Positions 54,729 to 62,934 of a stretch of 64,000 bases of DNA are shown here, piece after piece. Below the pieces are notes generated by a model. That model made no database searches, was not told where the DNA came from, and saw nothing but the letters and a program-made list of their open reading frames with translations. Position numbers and translations under genes: made by a program. How positions within the stretch are numbered: the stretch's first letter is position 1; each line of letters starts with the position of its first letter. The DNA comes from Candidatus Protochlamydia amoebophila UWE25 (lineage in GTDB: Bacteria > Chlamydiota > Chlamydiia > Chlamydiales > Parachlamydiaceae): positions 124,001-188,000 of the forward strand of contig NC_005861.2 of the NCBI RefSeq assembly GCF_000011565.2, in the 5' to 3' direction.

Positions 54729-56741
54729 TTATCGAATAGGGCAGGCGCCATTAGCACAGGCTTCGGCTAAATCATCATCGCGAATATGAATACCGGAGTA
54801 ATCAATATCTGACAATTTTGCGCAATACGTTTCATATGCTTCTTTTGTAACAACTTCTTGAGGCAGATAAGCATAGCCTAAATCTTCAGCATTTTTAGTT
54901 GGATCGTTTCTAAATAAGAATGACACTCCAACGTAGCAGTCCCAATTTTTCATGAACCAGTCAATAATGGCGGGAACTTCAGAGGGATCATAAGAAATGG
55001 TGTTCGAAACGTTTTGTTCGCACCAAGTCGTTTGAAGAATGCTGTATAGTTCTAGCTGAGCTACAGCTGAATCGGTATTGATTTCTACTTCTTCTATTTT
55101 TCCATTTTTTCTTGTCACCGTTGTGCGTGTGAAAGGCACATTTTCAAATTTAACGGGAAATTTGACTAACACAGATTCTGGTTCATAGGGTTTTTCAATA
55201 ACGGTATAACCGGCTGCGCGGAATTTTGTGACTAGAGGGTCATGCTTAGAGTAAGTGATGTTATTAAATAAATACTTTCCAAGTGGCATGTGAATACCTT
55301 CAGGTACTTCTCCCCATTCTTCTGTTCCCATGATTTTGCTTATGGTTCCACTGGGTTTGATACAAGTCACATTTTTTGGTAAGGGGGAATTGAGTTCATT
55401 CGCCATGCTGTATGCAGCACTAACTGTAATATTACGCATTCGTTTAAAATCATAAGCTGTCAAATCAGGACGTGCCCTTACACCAGTTAATCCTACCCCA
55501 CAAAGATGTAAGAAGTCATTATTAAGGTGCCAAGCTTCTTGTAAAATTTCGTCTCGTAGGTTAACCATCGTTTGGCGGTAGTTCATACGACCAGCAAGGT
55601 AAAGAGCTCTTTCTAATCCAACTTTATCTCCTCTAAAAGCTAATACGTTGACTTCTGTCAAATTACAAAAACTTTTGTTACCCAAAAGTATTTCGACGCA
55701 AGGATTGCATCCTTTAAACCAGGGTGCTCTTCTTTCAGCTTCTGCGGCGTTAATAATACCAGGTTCAGATCCTCCTGAATCCAACATTAATTGAAAGACT
55801 CTTTCTAATTCTTCTCGATTTGGTTTTGAGCGGAAAAGAAGGCTATTATTAGATTGTTGACGATGAGCATTGCCTTTTATCCACCATTCTTTTTTAGCGA
55901 TGGCAAAATCTTCCCATTCTGGTTGATCGTATTCAAATAAAGCAATTTGGGCTGAGCGGCGGCTAGATAAAATAGTTCCCAGCCAATTGACAATATCGAG
56001 GATATCCATGCGGGTCAATAATTGATCCGATCGATCAGATAAAATTTTCGCAATAGCTTTAAAAGCTTTAGCAATTTGTTCATCTCCAGAAGAAATCCAA
56101 CCATAACCTTTTAAACGGGTTCCCGCCGGACGGATTTCTGAAAAATCGAGAACAAGAGTTTGAGCAGGAAATTTACCAGCTACCAATTTACCGACAGCTT
56201 TTGCCCAAGCAATGGCAGAATCTCCAACTTTAATCGTCCATATATGTGTTTCTGGATCATAAGTTTCAACGTTATTTTGAATACCGCCTTTTTCAGTTCG
56301 ATTTGAACGAATAACTTTGATTTCTTGAAGAGGTCTTCTAAAACCATTTAAAGTTCCTGTAATTGGTCTAAATCCAACACCACAACCTTGAAGGAGCAAC
56401 CATAAAACATCCACTACATCATAAACTGTTTCGACATGTGTATATGAGCAATTAAACATGCTAGATTCGCGCGTGCGACTTAGCTCAGTCCCACCTAACC
56501 ACAAAGTACGGCCCGCAGGTGCGATTTGTCGGTTTGAAATGAGAGAGCGAATTTCTTCTAATTCGTCCTCTTGAGCTTCGTTAAGAGTGCGCCCTAGTGC
56601 TCGTTCCCATAACCATCGTTGGTGAGAAATAACGCGTTCAACAACCTGATCCCAATTTTCTAGTTGTGTATCCCCTTCTTTGACGGGGCGATGATAAGTG
56701 CGTAAAGCGGTAGCCATCGCTCGAGCTGTTGGTTTGGTCAT
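54729..56741 (-). CDS. nrdJ: Class II (adenosylcobalamin-dependent) ribonucleotide reductase
   Basis: A 670-residue enzyme, close to the monomeric RTPR of Lactobacillus (about 740). It converts ribonucleotides to deoxyribonucleotides with a radical from coenzyme B12. QIAPAGRTLWLGG near 72-84 and SSMFNCSY near 92-99 (first active-site Cys) are present. CGVGFRPITG and the substrate site KGCNPCVEILLGNKSFCN near 343-360 carry the Asn/Cys/Glu triad and second Cys. The closing CANGACPIR holds the C-x4-C redox pair that is re-reduced by thioredoxin. GAGGACCACT ATG is a strong start. No NrdR box or cobalamin riboswitch was recognised upstream. Confidence 0.9.
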   Translation of the reverse strand: MTKPTARAMATALRTYHRPVKEGDTQLENWDQVVERVISHQRWLWERALGRTLNEAQEDELEEIRSLISNRQIAPAGRTLWLGGTELSRTRESSMFNCSYTHVETVYDVVDVLWLLLQGCGVGFRPITGTLNGFRRPLQEIKVIRSNRTEKGGIQNNVETYDPETHIWTIKVGDSAIAWAKAVGKLVAGKFPAQTLVLDFSEIRPAGTRLKGYGWISSGDEQIAKAFKAIAKILSDRSDQLLTRMDILDIVNWLGTILSSRRSAQIALFEYDQPEWEDFAIAKKEWWIKGNAHRQQSNNSLLFRSKPNREELERVFQLMLDSGGSEPGIINAAEAERRAPWFKGCNPCVEILLGNKSFCNLTEVNVLAFRGDKVGLERALYLAGRMNYRQTMVNLRDEILQEAWHLNNDFLHLCGVGLTGVRARPDLTAYDFKRMRNITVSAAYSMANELNSPLPKNVTCIKPSGTISKIMGTEEWGEVPEGIHMPLGKYLFNNITYSKHDPLVTKFRAAGYTVIEKPYEPESVLVKFPVKFENVPFTRTTVTRKNGKIEEVEINTDSAVAQLELYSILQTTWCEQNVSNTISYDPSEVPAIIDWFMKNWDCYVGVSFLFRNDPTKNAEDLGYAYLPQEVVTKEAYETYCAKLSDIDYSGIHIRDDDLAEACANGACPIR

Positions 56742-57112
56742 AGTGGTCCTCTATCTCTTTTAATTATTAATACAAGATCTTGTAGTTGCTTACTCAGAAA
56801 ATTACAACGGGTTGTAGTAAAACTGCTTTTGTTATCTATTTTTTCAACTATAAAGTCAAGATACAGAATTTATTTTAACCTATTCAGAGTGTCTTCTGAA
56901 GCCTTTTTTAAGCTGTTGATATTGAAGCATTTCGAATAAATGAAAAAAAAGTAAGATGATTTGAAAGTCTTGATAGCGAAGTAATTAGCAACTTTTGAGG
57001 GATTTTATCATAATTATTTAAATATAAGTCAGTTAAGAAAATTAAAGTTGTGAAAAAGTGATCAATCAATTTTTGAGGACTGATCGCACAATTAAATTTA
57101 AAACTTGGATGA
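56742..57112. other. 371-base spacer
   Basis: Upstream region of nrdJ. A 70-codon minus-strand frame (56908-57120) overlaps the end of the next gene and has no ribosome-binding site, so I do not call it. No conserved B12-box sequence or stable hairpin was found. Confidence 0.55.
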
Positions 57113-58096
57113 TTACTCAAAAATTTGTAATAAAATTTTTAGAGCAGGATCATTGGAATTGAAAGGATGGAGTAATTCTTTATTTGACCGTTGATGGATA
57201 AGAATATGAATAGATTTTTCTTTGTTTTCTTGATCGAGTCGGTGACAATAGTCTGCACAGATAAATAAAAAATCTTGAAAATCTTCTTCCGTCTGCAAAA
57301 GAGGAAGCGTGCTTTGTAAAACTTCTTTAAATGTATATGGATCCCCAATTTCTGTCATAAATGAAAGCAGCTCTAAGTTAAACTCAAGATCTTGCTTATC
57401 TAAATAATCTTCTAAAAGTTGAGAAAGTTGTTTAGTTGCGATTTTTCGATTAGAAAGACTCGAAAGTCTTGCCCGCAATAAATCAAACCACTTATTGGTT
57501 CCTAAATAGGTAGAAAAATCGTCTAATAAATCTAAAGCATAAGCTTCATTTTCTTCTTCAATTCTTTCAGAAATAAAATCGTAAAGGAAAGTTTCAATGT
57601 CATTTGCACAATAGGTAGAAACTCCGGTAAAAACTTCTTGAGGAGGAATTCCTTGATCTGCATTTTCATCTAAAAGAGTAATAAATTGATTTAGTTGATC
57701 TTGTAGTAACGTAGAGTTTTCAACTTTTCCTTGATCATATTGATAAATGAGTTGATCAAGCTCATTACATATAATTGATAAAGAAGGTTTTTCACTTAAA
57801 AGCCTTCTCCAAAGCTCAAAAATTAATAAATAAACCTGATCTTCGTTTTGAGCTTTAAGCTCCCGATCTCCCACTAATTGTTCTGTCAAATCTTCGGGCG
57901 ATTCGCACTCATCGGCATAAGCAATAAAACTACTTTTATCGAGATTAATGTTTAATTTCTTTAATCGTTCAAATAATGTTTCAGTTGAAAAAATGCGATA
58001 ATCGTCTACTTGCCAATGATCGACTTTCATCTGAGGATTATTAAGCCAGTTCATACGTAATAGATTATATAATGCGCGTCTTTCTATTGCTGTCAT
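57113..58096 (-). CDS. Acidic helical protein of unknown function
   Basis: A 327-residue cytosolic protein, rich in Asp, Glu, Leu and Gln, predicted almost entirely helical. Examples: YALDLLDDFSTYLGTNKWFD near 190-209, LSQLLEDYLDKQDLEFNLEL near 228-247. There is no membrane segment, signal peptide or catalytic motif, and I recognise no family. The helix spacing is reminiscent of repeat scaffolds, but no repeat unit is clear. The only start candidate is ATG 58096, with a weak ribosome-binding site. Confidence 0.7.
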   Translation of the reverse strand: MTAIERRALYNLLRMNWLNNPQMKVDHWQVDDYRIFSTETLFERLKKLNINLDKSSFIAYADECESPEDLTEQLVGDRELKAQNEDQVYLLIFELWRRLLSEKPSLSIICNELDQLIYQYDQGKVENSTLLQDQLNQFITLLDENADQGIPPQEVFTGVSTYCANDIETFLYDFISERIEEENEAYALDLLDDFSTYLGTNKWFDLLRARLSSLSNRKIATKQLSQLLEDYLDKQDLEFNLELLSFMTEIGDPYTFKEVLQSTLPLLQTEEDFQDFLFICADYCHRLDQENKEKSIHILIHQRSNKELLHPFNSNDPALKILLQIFE

Positions 58097-58288
58097 ATGA
58101 TTAATTAATTTAAAATGTGAAGAAATTGAAATTAAAAAGATTCATTTTTCGATATGAAAAGTTTTTAGATTATTTTAAGACTAAGTATAAAATAATAAAT
58201 AACTTAGCTGTAACTTGTTAACTCGAAAAGGTCCAAATTTATTATAACAAAACAGTTAATAAAAATCTCATATTTATTAAGCTAAATT

Positions 58289-58338
58289 TTAAGAGCATTT
58301 TTTAATTGTTCATCATAATCAATTAAAAACGCTCTTAA
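58289..58338 (-). terminator. Long inverted repeat at the end of the Bat operon
   Basis: Arms of about 19-20 bases (58289-58308 with 58320-58338), TTAAGAGC and its inverse outermost, overlap the stop codon of the last gene. On the minus strand the stem is followed by AATTTAGC. One bulge and one G-T pair interrupt it. It is probably the operon terminator. Confidence 0.6.
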
Positions 58339-59090
58339 ATAATTCGAATTGATTGACTGGGTACGTAGCCAATTTGATGATTATCGTCTATTACTTTTAG
58401 CCAGTTACCTTGATGAGCTATATCAATAACTTGGATTTTTTGCCCTGCAAGGAAAGGTATTGTAGACAATTGAGGTTCTTCCAAACTAGGAGCGCGATAT
58501 AAACCAGTAGAAGTAATAAAAATAGCATAAATTGGAATAATATATAATGAAATAATTAAATTTAATAAGCTGTATAAGACTAAGCTACCTGTCAAGAAAG
58601 AAAGAATTTTAGTAAATTGCGTTCGAATCCAAATAAAAATTGTCATAAAAAAGACAAAAGAAAGAAAAGAGTAAAAAAACATATAGACTTTATCAGAAAA
58701 AGAAAGATAGGAAGAGAGTAAATAATCATTAATTCTAGAGTTTTTCATAGGTGTTAATCCTAGCTTGTTTTGAGTAATATAAAGATGCTCTTGAATAATT
58801 GAATTGCGAGGATTTTGTTCTTTAGCACGTTCATAGTACAAAATAGACCAAGGATATTCTTCGAGTTGGAAGTAAGTATCAGCAATCGCTTGGTTAAGTT
58901 TGCTAGAACTTCCTTGTGCATTTTCGACGCTTAAATACAAATGAAGGGCTTGATTGAAAGCGTTTTTTCTTTCTTGAAAAGTAGATGCTCGCAGGCCATT
59001 TTCATAGTATTGATTGGCCTGTTGGAGCGAGGCTTCTTGATAAGCTTCTAAAGGAAAAAAGAAGAAAAGGAAACTTACAAGAAACATCAT
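58335..59090 (-). CDS. batE: BatE-like protein: TPR, two membrane helices, SH3 domain
   Basis: A 251-residue protein with a signal peptide (about 1-16). TPR-like repeats cover about 20-110 (NQYYENGLRASTFQERKNAF; WSILYYERAKEQNPRN). Two membrane helices lie at about 133-152 and 163-190. A C-terminal bacterial SH3 domain (about 200-251) has FLAGQKIQVIDIAHQGNWLK then GYVPSQSIRII. This is the BatE layout; SH3b domains bind peptidoglycan or proteins. Its ATG overlaps the stop of the DUF202 gene (ATGA). Last gene of the operon. Confidence 0.82.
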   Translation of the reverse strand: MMFLVSFLFFFFPLEAYQEASLQQANQYYENGLRASTFQERKNAFNQALHLYLSVENAQGSSSKLNQAIADTYFQLEEYPWSILYYERAKEQNPRNSIIQEHLYITQNKLGLTPMKNSRINDYLLSSYLSFSDKVYMFFYSFLSFVFFMTIFIWIRTQFTKILSFLTGSLVLYSLLNLIISLYIIPIYAIFITSTGLYRAPSLEEPQLSTIPFLAGQKIQVIDIAHQGNWLKVIDDNHQIGYVPSQSIRII

Positions 59091-59464
59091 GGTTTATCTA
59101 TAATAATCCAAAAGAGAATGAAAGAAAAAAGAATCAAAGCTGCTGTAATTAAACCTAAACCGAAGAATGAAGGGTGGTCTGAAATAGGATTTGAAAAACC
59201 AATTTTTTTCAGACTTTTCCGATAACTATTTAAAGCAAAAAGAAAAATACAAATTCCCCATAAAATAAGGAACTGTCCCATTAGATGAGCTGTTTTTTGG
59301 TGAGAGGTAGTTTGAAAAAAAACAAATCGCGCAATTGCAATCCCTATTCCAATACCAGTTAACCCAGTCCTAAGCCATGCTAAAAAAGTCCTTTCGGCAG
59401 CTAAACGAGTCCTTTCCTGAGCGAGAAGGATTCGTTCATCTACAGAAGGTTGAGGATCTGTCAT
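59087..59464 (-). CDS. DUF202 (YidH-like) membrane protein
   Basis: A 125-residue inner-membrane protein with three helices. The family signature is near the start: RILLAQERTRLAAERTFLAW then LRTGLTGIGIGIAIARF. Function of DUF202 proteins is unknown. ATG 59464 is chosen because AAGGA lies 5 bases ahead; an upstream ATG five codons earlier is in frame. It sits inside the Bat operon between batD and batE, overlapping the latter by four bases. Confidence 0.88.
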   Translation of the reverse strand: MTDPQPSVDERILLAQERTRLAAERTFLAWLRTGLTGIGIGIAIARFVFFQTTSHQKTAHLMGQFLILWGICIFLFALNSYRKSLKKIGFSNPISDHPSFFGLGLITAALILFSFILFWIIIDKP

Positions 59465-59507
59465 TTTTGTCCTTATCATCTCAATTTAAAATAAATGAAT
59501 TCAAAGC

Positions 59508-61226
59508 TTAACTTAATAATTTTTGGGCTTGTACTTTAATATCAGCTATTTCCATCCCTGTACTTGGGCCATACTGTAAAGACTGCAACTGGTAAATAAA
59601 CTGTCTCATTTTTCCGGCTTTCCCTTGAGTAGAAAGATCTTCTAAAGAAGTAACTTTTATAGGGAGAATGCCTTCTTCCCATACTTTCCACCAAGTAGCT
59701 TTTTCAAGCAACTGCAAGATTTCTTTTTCCGAGTTTTTTTTGATTTTTAAAGCTTGCTCTAAAAGAATTAAACTTTGCTTTTTGATTTTTTTAGGCTTTA
59801 AATCCCATAATTTTTTCCAATATGATTGAAGGGTTAGCCAACTGATTCCCAAAGGAATTACTAATAAAATCCATGGAGTTTGCGTCCAATTATGGCTCAA
59901 TCTAGGCAAATTTTGTGAATCTTTGATTTCAAGAGGGCTAAGTGGCCATGAAGAAGAATTCCACAGAATTTTTTCGTTGGGGATTTCATTTTCTTTTTCC
60001 AAAGAAATTGTGGGATAAGGTGCCATTGGCATTGTTTTAAGATCAATAGGAATAGGATCCGTTCTTTTAAGGATATAGCGGCTCGTTACAGGATCGAAAG
60101 AGGAAATTTCAAAAGAAGGAATCGTATTAATAAATGTAGAAACGGGAATAAGTTCGATTTGAAAATATTTTGAAGATTCTTTTATTTCTCCTGTCAGAGG
60201 GAGGTCATTGAATTGAAAAAAACCACTAAATCCAGGCTGACAATAAAAATCTGGGAGTCGAAAATCTTCTAGATTTTCGACGCCAGAAATATACATATCT
60301 ATCAAAATTTTATCTTCTAATTGTCTTTCAGAAGATGTTCTCATTTTGATTTTAACATCAACGACACCCAATGCTCCATTAAAAGAATAGGGTTTGTTTT
60401 CCAAAGGAAAGGGCTTTACTTGCAAGTAGACAGCTGGAGCCTCCGCTTTGAGGAGTGGCTGTTGATAATTTTTCTTACCGAAAAAATTAGTTTGGTAACT
60501 ATAACCCGAAATTGAAGAAGGCCCTAACTTAAAACTTCCTATTTGGTTTGCTTCCACTTCTTGAGAAATTTCTTGCACTGTGATCTCACCATTTTGAAAG
60601 TCTCTAATATGTGCATCCCCAATTTTTTTAAAGGCGTCAGCATGAATGAAAGGAAGAAGAGACTCTGTTAATTCAACACTTTGATTATAAGAAATGCGGT
60701 AAAATAAATTGGTACGTTGGCCTGGATACAGTAAAGTAGGGCCTTTAATACTTGCCTCTAATTTGAAAATCAAAGCATTAGAAGCAGAGGAACGTTTTAA
60801 TTGTATAGAAGCAGAGGAAAATTTAGAATTTTTTGGGTTTAAAAGTGAACTTTTCAGCTCTTTCACTTCATAAGAACTGGGTGGGCTACTTTGAATTTTA
60901 TCTCTTATTTTAACTGAAATAGGAGGTAAAACATACAGTCCTTTAGCTTGCGGAGAAAGAGTGAAATGATAAAAAGATACAATAGTTTTGGGTAATTCTT
61001 CAGAAACATTTACATTTTTAATAAAAGTAACTGAAAGAGGCTTTCCCTCTATTTGAAATGAATTAGAATCAATTTCGTCTTGAATTTGATGAGTAATACT
61101 AATTATTCCTGAAAGGGGATGATTTTCTTGATTGTTTTGAGAATCAATAGAAGCCTCAACCTTTATGTTTACGGCTGATAAAGTTGACATAAAGGAAAGA
61201 AAATAAATGCATAAAGCTTTGATCAT
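59508..61226 (-). CDS. batD: BatD oxygen-tolerance protein
   Basis: A 572-residue protein with a signal peptide (about 1-18), a long extracytoplasmic beta-rich region with the BatD pattern (FTLSPQAKGLYVLPPISVKI near 90-110; ALGVVDVKIKMRTSSERQLE near 285-305, inside Ig-like repeats), one membrane helix near 455-475 (TPWILLVIPLGISWLTLQSY) and a cytosolic helical tail. BatD proteins work with the von Willebrand A proteins BatA/B at the membrane. ATG 61226 lies four bases after the previous stop; an in-frame start 18 codons earlier would overlap that gene. Confidence 0.85.
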   Translation of the reverse strand: MIKALCIYFLSFMSTLSAVNIKVEASIDSQNNQENHPLSGIISITHQIQDEIDSNSFQIEGKPLSVTFIKNVNVSEELPKTIVSFYHFTLSPQAKGLYVLPPISVKIRDKIQSSPPSSYEVKELKSSLLNPKNSKFSSASIQLKRSSASNALIFKLEASIKGPTLLYPGQRTNLFYRISYNQSVELTESLLPFIHADAFKKIGDAHIRDFQNGEITVQEISQEVEANQIGSFKLGPSSISGYSYQTNFFGKKNYQQPLLKAEAPAVYLQVKPFPLENKPYSFNGALGVVDVKIKMRTSSERQLEDKILIDMYISGVENLEDFRLPDFYCQPGFSGFFQFNDLPLTGEIKESSKYFQIELIPVSTFINTIPSFEISSFDPVTSRYILKRTDPIPIDLKTMPMAPYPTISLEKENEIPNEKILWNSSSWPLSPLEIKDSQNLPRLSHNWTQTPWILLVIPLGISWLTLQSYWKKLWDLKPKKIKKQSLILLEQALKIKKNSEKEILQLLEKATWWKVWEEGILPIKVTSLEDLSTQGKAGKMRQFIYQLQSLQYGPSTGMEIADIKVQAQKLLS

Positions 61227-61230
61227 TTTT

Positions 61231-62934
61231 TTACCATGAATGTCTCTCTTTAGAAGATTGACCTTTTTGGGGTTGATCATTTGATTGCATTTCTTGGAGA
61301 AGTCGAAGGGTTTCTTGAATGTCTTGACTTGTTTTTGGCTTACTATTGGAATGAGAAGGATCTGGATTAGGATTAGGGCTTTGCTCTGAAAATGAAGGAG
61401 AATTTTCTAATAGTTTTAAAGCTTGTTGCCAATTAATAATGGTTTTTTGTTGCTCATTTAAAATAGCAAAAAATTGTAAAGGAAAACTTTTCATCCAAAT
61501 TTCAGTTTGCTTAGCTGCTAGTAATCCATTTTCAAATAAAGGAATGACTTGTTCCCAGGGTTGTTTTTGACAAGCTATTTTGGAATCTCCTGCGTTAAAA
61601 TTCATTTTTTCTTCTTTTAAAGCGTTTGGAATAAAAGATAAGGATTGCTGAATTACTTGATGTTGCTTAGCTTGAACATCTTTTAGCATGATTTCCTTGT
61701 TTGCAAAATCTTCAGATAGTGTGACAAGTTGTGTGAGCTCATTTCCTCTGATAGCGTTTTGTAGAGCTTGTTGAAGGATTTGTTTGCAAGATCTTTCTTC
61801 ACTTTCCTCAGCTTGTAAGTTCTCAATCTCACTCAAAGCACAAATGACATAAAAACGGGAAATAAAAGGACGATTAATTTGAATTTCTTCAATGGCTTTT
61901 TTTAAAAATTGTGAGGATTGCTTGAGGAAATCTTTTTTATCAAAAGAAGTTTGTGTATCTAGCAAAACTTTTAAAATGACTTCATCAATCCTATTTAAAA
62001 GCGTTAACCGGTAGCGTAATATAAGAGTTTCTAAATCGGATTGCGAAGCAAATTTTTGAAGAGAATCCTCTGAAAATTGGAGGTGATTCTGAACATTTTC
62101 CCAATTGCTGTTTAGTGAAGCATCTAAAGCATTTGTGAAGTTTTCGAAAGCAATTGTGATTATTTTTCGCTGATCATCAGATAAAGAAATTTTTTTTAAA
62201 CCATCCCAAAGGGGTTCTATTGTTTTCATTTGAAAAGTAAAATATTTTAAATAAGCAGCATTAAATTCATGAGGAATTATCTGCTTAGTAAAAAATAAGG
62301 AAAAATGAAGAGCTGTAGCAAGACTTTGTCGCAGAATCGCCAATAAAGAAGCTAAATCAAGATTAGCAAAAAATTGATCTTTGAGCTCTTTATTAATCTG
62401 ATTGAGTGCTAACACCCCTTTATTTTGAAGAATATGAATATCTATTGGAACTACTAAGCAGTCAGAAAGATTTTGTTCAACTTTTTGGATACGACAATCA
62501 ATATCTTTTGCGGCTTCTAATTCTTTTAAACTTTGCCAAATGAGGTAGCGTCTTTCTCCTAATGAATTTGTATCATTTTGTGCGGATAATAGCTTCGCTT
62601 GTCCTAAACGTGCAGCAGCTCGATTGAGAGTTACAGATCGTAAAAGTTGGGGAGAAGAAATTGAAGAAAGGGCAATTCGATTAAAAATTTTTAGGGCAGC
62701 CTCCCACTCTTGCTGAAGAACTTTTACTGTTCCCCAGTTGTATAAAATAAGGGCTTGTTGCCAATCAGGTAAGCTTTGTGTGGAAAGCTTTTCATAAAGT
62801 TGGCTTGCTTGCTTTAAATCGCGTGTTTCGGCAAATGCCTTTGCCTGGCTCCCCAATTGCGAAATGGATTCATTAGATTCCAATCCTTGAAAATATAAGA
62901 ATCCCATATAAAGAAGAAAAATTCGTTTTTTCAT
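61231..62934 (-). CDS. TPR-containing Bat-operon protein (BatC-like)
   Basis: A 567-residue exported protein with a signal peptide (about 1-20, MKKRIFLLYMGFLYFQGLES). TPR helices lie at about 25-130 (QLGSQAKAFAETRDLKQASQ; QALILYNWGTVKVLQQEWEA). A long helical region of unknown fold and a Pro/Ser-rich tail (NPNPDPSHSNSKP near 530) follow, ending in LRLLQEMQSNDQPQKGQSSK. BatC/BatB proteins usually have TPRs only; this one is longer. Its ATG overlaps the stop of the von Willebrand gene by four bases. No enzymatic motif. Confidence 0.78.
   Translation of the reverse strand: MKKRIFLLYMGFLYFQGLESNESISQLGSQAKAFAETRDLKQASQLYEKLSTQSLPDWQQALILYNWGTVKVLQQEWEAALKIFNRIALSSISSPQLLRSVTLNRAAARLGQAKLLSAQNDTNSLGERRYLIWQSLKELEAAKDIDCRIQKVEQNLSDCLVVPIDIHILQNKGVLALNQINKELKDQFFANLDLASLLAILRQSLATALHFSLFFTKQIIPHEFNAAYLKYFTFQMKTIEPLWDGLKKISLSDDQRKIITIAFENFTNALDASLNSNWENVQNHLQFSEDSLQKFASQSDLETLILRYRLTLLNRIDEVILKVLLDTQTSFDKKDFLKQSSQFLKKAIEEIQINRPFISRFYVICALSEIENLQAEESEERSCKQILQQALQNAIRGNELTQLVTLSEDFANKEIMLKDVQAKQHQVIQQSLSFIPNALKEEKMNFNAGDSKIACQKQPWEQVIPLFENGLLAAKQTEIWMKSFPLQFFAILNEQQKTIINWQQALKLLENSPSFSEQSPNPNPDPSHSNSKPKTSQDIQETLRLLQEMQSNDQPQKGQSSKERHSW

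Noticed and set aside
56742-57112. Cobalamin riboswitch upstream of the B12-dependent reductase
   Set aside because: No B12-box-like sequence and no long structured element seen.
56908-57120. 70-codon frame between nrdJ and the acidic protein gene
   Set aside because: Overlaps the end of the upstream gene, lacks start signals, composition like spacer.
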